Source: Enterobacter sp. kpr-6 (lineage in GTDB: Bacteria; Pseudomonadota; Gammaproteobacteria; Enterobacterales; Enterobacteriaceae). From it: DNA of 64,000 bases. This document shows, one piece after another, positions 17,710-25,768 of this stretch; position 1 is the first letter of the stretch; each line of letters begins with the position of its first letter. The DNA lies in NCBI RefSeq assembly GCF_900116015.1, contig NZ_FOYH01000009.1:99832-163831 (forward strand). The letters are read 5' to 3'. The position numbers and the translations under genes were made by a program. The notes beneath the pieces were generated by a model. The model was not told the DNA's origin, did no database searches, and saw nothing but the letters and a program-made list of their open reading frames with translations.

Positions 17710-18738
17710 TTATTGCTGACGTAACTGTAAATCCAGCGGCGTTTTGCTCGGCTCTCCGCCGATTTCACGGGCCAGACGCGGCACCATATAACCGGATACC
17801 AGCGTCAGCAGCTCACGCACGATTTCCCGCGCCTCATCGTCGCTCACCATAAAGTGCGCCGCGCCCTGCACTTTATCCAGCACGTGCAGGTAATAAGGCA
17901 TGACGCCCGCATCAAACAGCGCATTGCTTAAGTCCGCCAGCGTGTGAGCGTTATCGTTAACACCGCGCAGTAACACGCTCTGGTTGAGCAGCGTCACGCC
18001 CGCCTGTCGCAGAGCGGTCATCGCCTGGCGAAATGCCTCGTCGATCTCGTTGGCGTGATTGATGTGGTTAACCAGCAAAATTTGCAGCGTGGAGCGGGCA
18101 AAACGCGCTGTTAATGCCTCAGTAATGCGCGCCGGGATCACAACAGGCAAGCGGCTGTGAATGCGCAGACGCTTGATGTGCGGAATAGACTCAAGCTGTG
18201 TGACCAGCCAGTCAATCTCATGATCTTTCGCCATCAGCGGATCGCCGCCGGAGAAAATGATCTCATCAAGCTCCGGATGCTGAGAAATATAGTCAATCGC
18301 CGCCTGCCAGTTGCGTTTATTGCCCTGATTATCGCTATAGGGGAAGTGGCGGCGGAAACAATAACGACAATTTACTGCACAGCCGCCTTTCACCAACAGC
18401 AGCGCCCGGTTACGGTATTTATGCAGCAATCCCGGCACCACGCTGTGCTGTTCATCGAGCGGATCGGTGCTGAAACCGGGGGCAGCGACGAACTCCTCCT
18501 GTGAGGTAAGTACCTGTCTTAAAAGAGGATCGTGCGGATTGCCTTTTTCCATACGGGCTGCAAACGCGCGGGGAACCCGCAGGGCAAACAGTTTTCTTGC
18601 GTCACGTCCGGCGAGCAAATTTTCATCAGCGTCTACATTTAAAAGACGCAGGAGTTCATCCGGGCTGGTGATTACATCTGCAAGTTGTAATAACCAATCT
18701 TCTCTGGATGGGGTATTTAGGGTTACAATATGCGCCAT
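17710..18738 (-). CDS. epmB: EF-P (R)-beta-lysylation lysine 2,3-aminomutase EpmB
   Basis: EpmB is a radical-SAM, PLP-dependent enzyme that turns (S)-alpha-lysine into (R)-beta-lysine for modification of EF-P. The 342 aa protein has the CxxxCxxC iron-sulfur motif CAVNCRYC (Cys120, Cys124, Cys127), the KAM-family FSGGDPLM block and a C-terminal PLP region. It is divergent from its client gene efp, 41 bases away, and the partner ligase epmA is at 30299 in this window. Confidence 0.96.
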   Translation of the reverse strand: MAHIVTLNTPSREDWLLQLADVITSPDELLRLLNVDADENLLAGRDARKLFALRVPRAFAARMEKGNPHDPLLRQVLTSQEEFVAAPGFSTDPLDEQHSVVPGLLHKYRNRALLLVKGGCAVNCRYCFRRHFPYSDNQGNKRNWQAAIDYISQHPELDEIIFSGGDPLMAKDHEIDWLVTQLESIPHIKRLRIHSRLPVVIPARITEALTARFARSTLQILLVNHINHANEIDEAFRQAMTALRQAGVTLLNQSVLLRGVNDNAHTLADLSNALFDAGVMPYYLHVLDKVQGAAHFMVSDDEAREIVRELLTLVSGYMVPRLAREIGGEPSKTPLDLQLRQQ

Positions 18739-18779
18739 TTTGTGGCTTAGCTACCAGTTAACATTTTTCAGAGGGCCTT

Positions 18780-19346
18780 ATGGCAACGTACTATAGCAAC
18801 GATTTTCGTGCTGGTCTTAAAATCATGATGGACGGCGAACCGTACGCGGTTGAAGCCAGCGAATTCGTTAAACCAGGTAAAGGCCAGGCATTTGCGCGCG
18901 TTAAACTGCGTCGCCTGCTGACCGGTACCCGCGTTGAGAAGACATTCAAATCCACTGACTCTGCCGAAGGCGCAGATGTTGTCGATATGAACCTGACCTT
19001 CCTGTACAACGACGGCGAATTCTACCATTTCATGAACAACGAAACTTTCGAGCAGCTCGCTGCTGACGAGAAAGCCGTTGGTGATAACGCGAAATGGCTG
19101 CTGGATCAGGCTGAGTGCATCGTGACCCTGTGGAACGGCCAGCCTATCGCTGTGACCCCGCCGAACTTCGTTGAGCTGGAAATCGTTGAAACCGATCCAG
19201 GTCTGAAAGGCGATACCGCAGGTACCGGCGGCAAACCAGCAACCCTGACCACTGGCGCTGTGGTGAAAGTACCGCTGTTCGTACAGATTGGCGAAGTGAT
19301 CAAAGTTGACACCCGCTCTGGCGAATACGTATCCCGCGTTAAGTAA
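18780..19346 (+). CDS. efp: Translation elongation factor P
   Basis: EF-P rescues ribosomes stalled at polyproline stretches. The 188 aa protein has the three-domain EF-P pattern with the modified lysine in the loop KPGKGQAF (Lys34), and ends [10 protein letters not shown]. The modification enzymes EpmB and EpmA are both encoded in this window. Codon use indicates high expression. Confidence 0.98.
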   Translation: MATYYSNDFRAGLKIMMDGEPYAVEASEFVKPGKGQAFARVKLRRLLTGTRVEKTFKSTDSAEGADVVDMNLTFLYNDGEFYHFMNNETFEQLAADEKAVGDNAKWLLDQAECIVTLWNGQPIAVTPPNFVELEIVETDPGLKGDTAGTGGKPATLTTGAVVKVPLFVQIGEVIKVDTRSGEYVSRVK

Positions 19347-19356
19347 TTGACGTAAG

Positions 19357-19384
19357 GTATTCAGCGGCGCAGGCCGCTGAATAC
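19357..19384 (+). terminator. Terminator of efp
   Basis: A long perfect stem GTATTCAGCGG / CCGCTGAATAC lies ten bases after efp; it is followed by only a short T stretch (ATTTCC). Confidence 0.65.
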
Positions 19385-19513
19385 ATTTCCAGCCCGTTTT
19401 ATCCCCGCTATTTGCCAGCAACTTCAATTGTTCCTAAAAACCTTCCTTTCCCGTGATTTTGTCTATGCTTAAGTGGCTATACACAAATAACATTGGTTAT
19501 AAAGGAAGATATT

Positions 19514-19660
19514 ATGGTTAAGAAAACAATTGCAGCGATCTTTTCTGTTCTGGTGCTTTCTTCAGTCTTAACAGCCTGTAACACCACGCGTGGCGTGGGC
19601 GAAGACATCTCTGATGGCGGCAGCGCTATTTCAGGTGCAGCGACCAAAGCACAGAACTAA
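19514..19660 (+). CDS. ecnB: Entericidin B lipoprotein
   Basis: This 48 aa lipoprotein, ATG 19514 after AAAGGAAG, has a signal sequence with lipobox LTAC and a short amphipathic mature part ([19 protein letters not shown]). It matches E. coli EcnB, a small toxin-like lipoprotein induced in stationary phase. No ecnA gene is found in the 167 bases upstream, where E. coli has it, so the antidote partner is missing from this place. Confidence 0.93.
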   Translation: MVKKTIAAIFSVLVLSSVLTACNTTRGVGEDISDGGSAISGAATKAQN

Positions 19661-19666
19661 TGCAGG

Positions 19667-19689
19667 CGGTACGGCTGCGCGCCGTACCG
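19667..19689 (+). terminator. Terminator of ecnB
   Basis: The stem CGGTACGGC / GCCGTACCG with loop TGCGC is followed by a weak T-rich tract; it is also suited to end the convergent regulator gene. Confidence 0.65.
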
Positions 19690-19701
19690 TTAACTTCTTT
19701 C

Positions 19702-20301
19702 TCAGGCTGTTTCAGGCAGTGACAAAAACGGTGAAAAACGATTTCCCATGCCCAGCTTCATGCGGATATTACGTTTGTAGGTATATACCGTCTTCCCGTT
19801 AATACCCAGTCGCGTAGCGATATAATGATTATTCGCCCCGTCCATCCATAGCGATAACACTTTCTCTTCCTGACGCGTCAGTAACGGCGTCGCCATATTC
19901 ACTTCATCATCCGCCGGACGCGAGCGCAGCGCGTCATTAATGCTGTTTGCCAGCGTCGCCAGCGACGTGGATTTGCTCAGGCTTGCCCATACGGGGAACT
20001 GCTGGCAAAAATTCTCTATTTGCGCGTCAACGCCGGATTGCAATAACAGCAACGGGCTTTGGGCGCTACAGGCTTGTAATACAGACGATAATTGCTGCAC
20101 GTGGTGTAAATCACTGGCAAATCCGTATAAATCCGCAATAACCAGATCGGGATGCCATTGCAGTGCATGCTCTTTAGCAAGCATCAAATTATTCAGGCCG
20201 GTAACCAGTAATGGCGATGGAAACAGACCCGTTTGATTGAGCCAGTTCTCAAGCCCGGTGCGGGCAAAGTTGCAGCGATCAATCAATAAAATTTTGAACA
20301 T
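19702..20301 (-). CDS. entR: LuxR-type regulator (EntR/EcnR-like) beside ecnB
   Basis: This 199 aa protein has an N-terminal receiver-like domain (MFKILLIDRCNFARTGLENWL) that lacks the usual DD pair, and a C-terminal LuxR helix-turn-helix (LLTRQEEKVLSLWMDGANNHYIATRL, then GKTVYTYKRNIRMKLGM). A regulator of this type, EntR (also called EcnR), is known beside the entericidin locus of Citrobacter freundii; the name is given by position and type. It likely responds without phosphorylation, as in RcsA or BglJ. E. coli K-12 has no gene here. Confidence 0.75.
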   Translation of the reverse strand: MFKILLIDRCNFARTGLENWLNQTGLFPSPLLVTGLNNLMLAKEHALQWHPDLVIADLYGFASDLHHVQQLSSVLQACSAQSPLLLLQSGVDAQIENFCQQFPVWASLSKSTSLATLANSINDALRSRPADDEVNMATPLLTRQEEKVLSLWMDGANNHYIATRLGINGKTVYTYKRNIRMKLGMGNRFSPFLSLPETA

Positions 20302-20503
20302 ATTTTTATTCGCAGTCAGGAGAAGGTTGACGGCTTTCAGGATTTAGAAAGCACATCATCATAGTGGGGAGAGATAGCGGATAAATGCGGGAACTACGCT
20401 GCGAACTACGCCTATTTCTTGCTATAAGCCTATAAAATTTGGGTTAAATAAAAAAGTTGAAATAGATAATGCTCCAGGTGAGAATATTTATCTATTCACA
20501 AGC

Positions 20504-20548
20504 CTTATGGGACGACCTGTAAGCGCTCTCTTCACCGGGGACGGCCCC
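20504..20548 (+). promoter_or_regulatory. Guanidine-II (mini-ykkC) riboswitch
   Basis: Two short hairpins with the diagnostic loops are present: CTTATGGG-ACGA-CCTGTAAG (20504-20523) and GGGG-ACGG-CCCC (20537-20548), 13 bases apart and ending just before the AGGAG ribosome site of sugE. The two ACGR loops form the guanidinium-binding site in this class. It is predicted to turn on sugE translation when guanidine is present. Confidence 0.92.
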
Positions 20549-20564
20549 ATAACAGGAGCCAACC

Positions 20565-20882
20565 ATGTCCTGGTTAGTTTTAGTTATTGCAGGTCTTCTT
20601 GAAGTGGTCTGGGCCGTCGGCCTGAAATATACCCAGGGTTTTACCCGACTGACACCGAGCGTGATCACCGTCAGTGCGATGATCATCAGTATCGCGATGT
20701 TGTCATGGGCGATGAAAACGCTGCCCGTCGGTACCGCTTATGCAATCTGGACCGGCATTGGCGCGGTGGGCGCGTCCATCACCGGCATTATTCTGCTTGG
20801 GGAGTCAGCAAGCCCGGCGAGGATCATAAGCCTGGTGCTCATCGTCGCCGGGATTATTGGATTAAAACTCAGCACCCATTAA
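20565..20882 (+). CDS. sugE: Guanidinium exporter SugE/Gdx
   Basis: This 105 aa SMR-family antiporter has four membrane helices, with the conserved Glu in helix 1 ([17 protein letters not shown]) and [14 protein letters not shown] in helix 3. The SugE (Gdx) subtype exports guanidinium in exchange for protons, which agrees with the guanidine riboswitch directly upstream. Its stop codon overlaps the stop of convergent blc in a TTAA. Confidence 0.96.
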   Translation: MSWLVLVIAGLLEVVWAVGLKYTQGFTRLTPSVITVSAMIISIAMLSWAMKTLPVGTAYAIWTGIGAVGASITGIILLGESASPARIISLVLIVAGIIGLKLSTH

Positions 20883-21409
20883 CGGTTCTGCGCCACCCAG
20901 ATTAATTTTTCCACGGCGAAACCCTGCCGGGCCGCGACGCTCAGCATCTGTTGTTTCACCTCATCAGGAATGGTGCGGGTACGGGACAGGATCCACAGAT
21001 AATCGCGGTTCGGCCCACAGACCAGCGCGTGCTGGTAATCCTTATCGAGCGCAATGACGTTATACCCGCCATAGAAAGGGCCAAAGAACGAGACTTTCAG
21101 CGCCGCCCGACTTTTATCCCCGGTAAAGTACGCTTTACCGTCCGTCGACTGCCACATGCCCCGCTCACGGTTATACCCCTTATTGATGACATTAATTCCG
21201 CCATCTTCACGCAAACTGTAGGTTGCCGTGACGTTATCCAGCCCGCGTTCAAAGCGGTGATCCAGACGGGCGATTTCATACCAGGTGCCGAGATAGCGGG
21301 TGGAATTGAAATTTTCTACAACGGTGACGCCCGAAGGCGGAGTAGGGGAACTACAGGCAACCACCAGAAACGCAGCGGCAACGGTTGCAACAATGGGCAG
21401 CACACGCAT
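20879..21409 (-). CDS. blc: Outer-membrane lipocalin Blc
   Basis: This 176 aa protein has a lipoprotein signal (FLVVACSS) and the lipocalin motif [16 protein letters not shown] followed by the beta-barrel blocks [18 protein letters not shown] and YLWILSRT. It matches E. coli Blc (177 aa), a lysophospholipid-binding outer-membrane lipoprotein induced in stationary phase. In E. coli the next gene on this side is ampC; here it is a divergent PTS-sulfatase cluster. Confidence 0.95.
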   Translation of the reverse strand: MRVLPIVATVAAAFLVVACSSPTPPSGVTVVENFNSTRYLGTWYEIARLDHRFERGLDNVTATYSLREDGGINVINKGYNRERGMWQSTDGKAYFTGDKSRAALKVSFFGPFYGGYNVIALDKDYQHALVCGPNRDYLWILSRTRTIPDEVKQQMLSVAARQGFAVEKLIWVAQNR

Positions 21410-21500
21410 GGGATTTTCCTTCCAGGTTTTTTAGCTAAGTGTAGAGCGTGGCTGGAATTTTGCCTGATTGTGGTGAACGTTATTTCCGCTAAAAGCAAAA

Positions 21501-21516
21501 AGTGACATCGCTCACT
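21501..21516. promoter_or_regulatory. Predicted CRP site before the PTS-sulfatase cluster
   Basis: AGTGA-N6-TCACT is a perfect inverted repeat that keeps the CRP core GTGA/TCAC. It is followed by a -35-like TTGACT (21533-21538) and an AT-rich -10 area near 21556-21562, placing CRP close to -60. Further on are a palindrome GAAAT-AATA-ATTTC (21555-21568) and direct repeats beginning ACTGAAA at 21569 and 21584, possible RpiR operators. Confidence 0.6.
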
Positions 21517-21622
21517 GTTTCACCATCTGACGTTGACTTTGCGGCGCAATGCTGGAAATAATAATTTCACTGAAAAATATAAAACTGAAATATAAAATTC
21601 AAATCCAACATCAGGGGCCTTT

Positions 21623-23158
21623 ATGAGCAAATTCTTCGCAGGCGCACAAAACCTGGGAAAATCATTCATGTTGCCGATAGCCGTGCTGCCCGCAGCCGGT
21701 TTATTACTCGGGATCGGCGGCGTGTTTACCAACCCGGTTACCGTCGCCACCTATCCGGTGCTGGATAATCAGGTTATGCAGGCCATTTTCACGTTGATGA
21801 AACTCTGTGGCAGCGTGGTGTTCGATAACCTGGCATTGCTGTTTGCCGTGGGGATCGCCGTCGGGCTGGCGCGCAGCGATAAAGGCACGGCGGGGCTGGC
21901 TTCCGTCCTGTGCTTTATCGTGATGAACAAGGCGATTAACGCCATGCTGCTGCTGACCGGCAAACTGGCGGTGGATAACCTGGCGGCGGCGGGGCAGGCG
22001 AGCGTACTGGGCATCGTTACGCTGCAAACCGGCGTCATGGGGGGTATTGCCAGCGGCCTGCTGACCGCGTGGGTGCACAATCGCTACAACAAAACCGAGC
22101 TGCCCAACCTGCTGGCGTTTTTCAGCGGTTCGCGGCTGGTGCCTATCGTCACCTCCTTTTTTGCTATTTTCCTGGGTGTGGCGCTGTTCTGGGCGTGGCC
22201 GCCGGTGCAGGCCGGGATCACGCATCTCGGCGGGCTGGTGGAAAAGACCGGCTACATCGGGACGCTGTTCTACGGCATGATTTTGAAGTGCCTGATCCCG
22301 CTCGGGTTACATCACCTCTTTTATCTCCCGTTCTGGCTGACCAGCGTTGGCGGCGAAGTCATGGTTAACGGTCATCTGGTGCAGGGCACGCAGAAAATCT
22401 TCTTTGCGCAGCTGGCCGATCCAAGCGTGACCCAGTACTACATCGGCGTGTCGCGCTTTATGGCCGGACGTTTTGCCGACTTTATGTTTGGCTTGCCGGG
22501 TGCGGCGCTGGCGATTTACCACAGCGCGAAACCAGAAAACCGTAAAAAAGTGGCCAGCCTGATGATTTCTGCCGCGCTGACGGCTTTCGTCACCGGCATC
22601 ACCGAACCGCTGGAATTCGCCTTCATGTTCTGCGCTCCGCTGTTGTATGGCGTGCATATCGTGCTGACGGGCGTGGCGTTCATGCTGACGCACATTCTGG
22701 CTATCACCGTCGGACAAACCTTCTCTGGCGGGCTTATCGACTTCCTGCTGTTTGGCGTGTTGCAGGGCAATGCCAAAACCAACTGGGTGCTGATGCTGCC
22801 GCTGGGCGCAGTCATGTTCTGCCTCTACTACTTCAGCTTCCGCTTCCTGATCCGCTGGCGTCAGCTTAAAACACCGGGCCGTGAAGATGATAACGACGCA
22901 CCGGCAGTGGAGCAGGCCGAAGGTTCACGTTCCGCCGGGATCGTCGATGCGCTCGGCGGGCGGGACAATATTCTCGATGTGGACTGCTGCGCAACCCGAC
23001 TGCGCGTTACGGTAAAAGAGCCGTCGCAGGTGCAGCTCGATGATTTCAAAAAATATGGCAGTAAAGGGGCGTTTATTCGCGGGCAGGGAGTGCAGGTCGT
23101 CTACGGTCCTCACGTCACCATTATTAAAAATGAAGTTGAAGAGTACATCGGGTTATAA
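21623..23158 (+). CDS. PTS sugar permease, glucose-family IIBC
   Basis: This 511 aa protein joins a membrane IIC domain (about residues 1-400, starts NLGKSFMLPIAVLPAAGLLLGIGG) to a IIB domain. The IIB phosphocysteine is Cys456 in DCCATRLRV. The GITEPLEFAF block is typical of the glucose/N-acetylglucosamine/maltose superfamily. There is no IIA domain, so it probably uses the housekeeping glucose IIA (Crr). As first gene of a cluster with a sulfatase and an aldose epimerase-like gene, it may import a sulfated or related sugar with phosphorylation; this is inference. Confidence 0.9.
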   Translation: MSKFFAGAQNLGKSFMLPIAVLPAAGLLLGIGGVFTNPVTVATYPVLDNQVMQAIFTLMKLCGSVVFDNLALLFAVGIAVGLARSDKGTAGLASVLCFIVMNKAINAMLLLTGKLAVDNLAAAGQASVLGIVTLQTGVMGGIASGLLTAWVHNRYNKTELPNLLAFFSGSRLVPIVTSFFAIFLGVALFWAWPPVQAGITHLGGLVEKTGYIGTLFYGMILKCLIPLGLHHLFYLPFWLTSVGGEVMVNGHLVQGTQKIFFAQLADPSVTQYYIGVSRFMAGRFADFMFGLPGAALAIYHSAKPENRKKVASLMISAALTAFVTGITEPLEFAFMFCAPLLYGVHIVLTGVAFMLTHILAITVGQTFSGGLIDFLLFGVLQGNAKTNWVLMLPLGAVMFCLYYFSFRFLIRWRQLKTPGREDDNDAPAVEQAEGSRSAGIVDALGGRDNILDVDCCATRLRVTVKEPSQVQLDDFKKYGSKGAFIRGQGVQVVYGPHVTIIKNEVEEYIGL

Positions 23159-23161
23159 ATC

Positions 23162-24895
23162 ATGAAAGCAGTCATGTTGATGTTCGATACGCTGACGCGT
23201 AACCACCTCGCCCCTTACGGGGGCGATGCCATCACGCCAAACTTTTCGCGGCTGGCAAAAGAGTCAGTGCAGTTCGATAACTTTTACGTCGGCAGCATGC
23301 CGTGCATGCCCGCCCGCCGTGAGCTGCACACCGGGCGTTACAACTTTTTGCACCGTAGCTGGGGGCCGCTGGAGCCGTTTGATTTTTCGGCGATGCAGGC
23401 GCTGCACCAGAATGGGGTGCACACCCACATGGTCACCGACCATAAACACTACTGGCGCGACGGCGGCGCGACGTACCACACGCGCTACTCCACCTTTGAG
23501 TTCATTCGCGGTCAGGAAGGCGATTGCTGGAAAGGGCAGGTCGAAAAACCGCAAATTAGCTGGCAGGGGATGGAAGATGACGAAACCCGCCGTCGCCGCG
23601 CCGGGCGCATGACCCAGGATCTGATCAACCGCGCCGCGATGCCCACCCAGGCGGAGCATTTCACCCATCGCACTATTGCGGCGGGCATGGAGTTTCTCGA
23701 TACCAACCAGGACCAGGACAACTGGTTTTTGCAGATTGAGTGTTTCGATCCGCACGAACCGTTTTTCGTCCCGGAAAAATATCTGGCGCAGTACGGCTGC
23801 AAACCCGGCGAATTTGACGGCTGGGTGCCCTATTACTGCGGCGCACCGGGCGGGGAGAATGACGACAAAGCGCGGAAGTTTTACCAGGCGCTGATCACCA
23901 TGTGCGACGATTATCTCGGTCAGGTGATGGATAAGCTCAAAGCGCTGAACCTGTGGGAAGACACGCTGTTTATTGTCTGCACCGATCATGGCTTCCTGCT
24001 CGGCGAGCACGACTGGTGGGGCAAAAACATCATGCCGGTCTATAACGAAATCGCCAACACGCCGTTCTTTATCCGCGATCCGCGCTGTAAGGTGACGGGC
24101 GAGCGGCGCAGCGCGCTGGCGCAAACCATTGATATTCCGGCCACCCTGCTGGAGTACTTCAACGTTGAGCGTCCGGCGACCATGACCGGCAAACCCCTGC
24201 GTCCGGTGATTGAAAACGACACCCCCATTCATGACCACGCGCTGTTTGGCTACTTTGGCGGTCATCTGAATATTACCGACGGTGAATCGGTGTATATGCG
24301 CTGCCCGCGCGAGCAGGGTAAAAAGCACCTGTTTGAATACACCCTGATGCCGACGCGCATCGACAGCCCGTTTAACGTCAAAGAGCTGACCGACATCCGC
24401 ATCCATCCTGGCTTTGATTTCACCCGTGGCGCACAGGTGATGCAGATCCCGGCGAGCTTTGGCTACCTCAATCCGTGGCGCTTTGGCGACAAGCTGTTTG
24501 ATGTTAAACGCGATCCCCAACAGCTACAGCCGCTGGATGATGCGCAAAAAGCGCTGGAGATGGCCCACGCCATGCGCCCACTGCTGGAAGCACACGATGC
24601 GCCGCCGGAACTCTATACCCGCTTTGCGCTGGATACCCTGACGGCAGAGCAGGAGGAGCAGTTTGCCCGGCACTGGCAGCAGGATGCCCGCTGTGAAGAT
24701 CAGGGCGTTTATGAGGCGCTGATGTTTTTAAGCAAAGCGCTGCCTGCGATCTCGCCCGATGCCGTGCTGGCGGAGGTGAACGACGGGCAGGTGTTGACGC
24801 AAAACCACATCTTTGCGCTGATTGACCAGCATGCCAGTGGCGATAAACACAAGGCGCTGGTGTATCAGATCCGTCTGTTGCTGCGGGTGGATTAA
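23162..24895 (+). CDS. Cytoplasmic Cys-type sulfatase
   Basis: This 577 aa protein of the type I sulfatase (alkaline phosphatase) superfamily starts MKAVMLMFDTLTRNHLAPYGG, with a metal-binding Asp9. The sulfatase signature C-x-P-x-R is present as Cys48-Met-Pro-Ala-Arg52, followed by HTGR, so Cys48 must be changed to formylglycine for activity. CTDHGFLLGEHDWWGK gives further metal and sulfate ligands. No signal peptide is seen, so it acts in the cytoplasm on an imported substrate. No formylglycine-generating enzyme or anSME gene is in the window. It begins three bases after the PTS gene. Confidence 0.88.
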   Translation: MKAVMLMFDTLTRNHLAPYGGDAITPNFSRLAKESVQFDNFYVGSMPCMPARRELHTGRYNFLHRSWGPLEPFDFSAMQALHQNGVHTHMVTDHKHYWRDGGATYHTRYSTFEFIRGQEGDCWKGQVEKPQISWQGMEDDETRRRRAGRMTQDLINRAAMPTQAEHFTHRTIAAGMEFLDTNQDQDNWFLQIECFDPHEPFFVPEKYLAQYGCKPGEFDGWVPYYCGAPGGENDDKARKFYQALITMCDDYLGQVMDKLKALNLWEDTLFIVCTDHGFLLGEHDWWGKNIMPVYNEIANTPFFIRDPRCKVTGERRSALAQTIDIPATLLEYFNVERPATMTGKPLRPVIENDTPIHDHALFGYFGGHLNITDGESVYMRCPREQGKKHLFEYTLMPTRIDSPFNVKELTDIRIHPGFDFTRGAQVMQIPASFGYLNPWRFGDKLFDVKRDPQQLQPLDDAQKALEMAHAMRPLLEAHDAPPELYTRFALDTLTAEQEEQFARHWQQDARCEDQGVYEALMFLSKALPAISPDAVLAEVNDGQVLTQNHIFALIDQHASGDKHKALVYQIRLLLRVD

Positions 24896-24897
24896 TC

Positions 24898-25767
24898 ATG
24901 ACGAGCTGGACGCTGGAAAACGACCGCTGGCGCATAACCGTTAAGGCCAAGGGCGCGGAACTGTGCGAACTTCTGGATAAACGCCAGCAGCGCCAGCGCC
25001 TGTGGACGCCCGATCCGGCGGTGTGGAACAACAGCGCCACCCAGCTTTTCCCGGTTGTCGGCAGGCTTATCCATAACGGCCTGCATCATGACGGGGAATT
25101 CTGGCCGCTTCCCGCCCACGGGTTTTTGCGCCAGCAGCGTTTTCGCCTCGTTAAGCAACGTGATGACAGGCTGACTCTGTGCTGCGAAGAGAGCCCGGAA
25201 ACCCAGGCGATCTGGCCGTTTCGCTGGCGGGTAACAACGCACTGGCATCTGACCGCCACCGGCCTTACGGTGCGCTGGCAGGTGGAGAACCGGGACAGCC
25301 GGGCGTTTCCCTTTGCGCTCGGCTGGCATCCGGGCTTTGCGCTGCCGATCGCCACGCAGCCGGGCTGGTCGGTACGCTTTGACCGGCCCGCTAGCGGGCC
25401 ATTTTTCACGGATAATCGCACGCTGATCACGCCCGAAACACCAGCACGTACCACCGGCTTTGCTCTCACCGCTGACAGCTTCACGAACGGTGCCGTCTAT
25501 TTTGGTGACATGGCCGATTGTGGCGTTTCGGTGATCTCCCCGCAGGGCGACTGTGCGTTGCGTCTGGACTCGCCGCAGACACCCTGGCTGGCGCTGTGGA
25601 GCGTACCGGGCGCGGATCTGCTGTGCATCGAGCCGCTGACCGGCACCACCGACGATCCGCAGTTTGACGGCGACGTGTGCCATAAGCGCGGAATGCAGTG
25701 GCTGGCGGCGGGTGACACGTATCATCAACAGCTTAGCGTGACGCTGGCGCAAGACGGCGAAGAATAA
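24898..25767 (+). CDS. Aldose 1-epimerase-like protein
   Basis: This 289 aa protein of the galactose mutarotase-like fold resembles the LacX branch of aldose epimerases (AELCELLDKR near the N-terminus, LPAHGFLRQQRF, FALGWHPGFALP, and C-terminal LCIEPLTG). The conserved His in HGFLR and in GWHPGF fit the active site. It likely interconverts sugar anomers, or sugar-phosphate anomers, of the same pathway. The start is two bases after the sulfatase stop, consistent with one transcript. Confidence 0.85.
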   Translation: MTSWTLENDRWRITVKAKGAELCELLDKRQQRQRLWTPDPAVWNNSATQLFPVVGRLIHNGLHHDGEFWPLPAHGFLRQQRFRLVKQRDDRLTLCCEESPETQAIWPFRWRVTTHWHLTATGLTVRWQVENRDSRAFPFALGWHPGFALPIATQPGWSVRFDRPASGPFFTDNRTLITPETPARTTGFALTADSFTNGAVYFGDMADCGVSVISPQGDCALRLDSPQTPWLALWSVPGADLLCIEPLTGTTDDPQFDGDVCHKRGMQWLAAGDTYHQQLSVTLAQDGEE

Positions 25768-25768
25768 G

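Noticed and set aside
23264..24520. 418-codon open frame antisense to the sulfatase gene
   Set aside because: GC-rich third positions of the sense gene keep the opposite frame open; the product has no domain and the sense gene has clear motifs.
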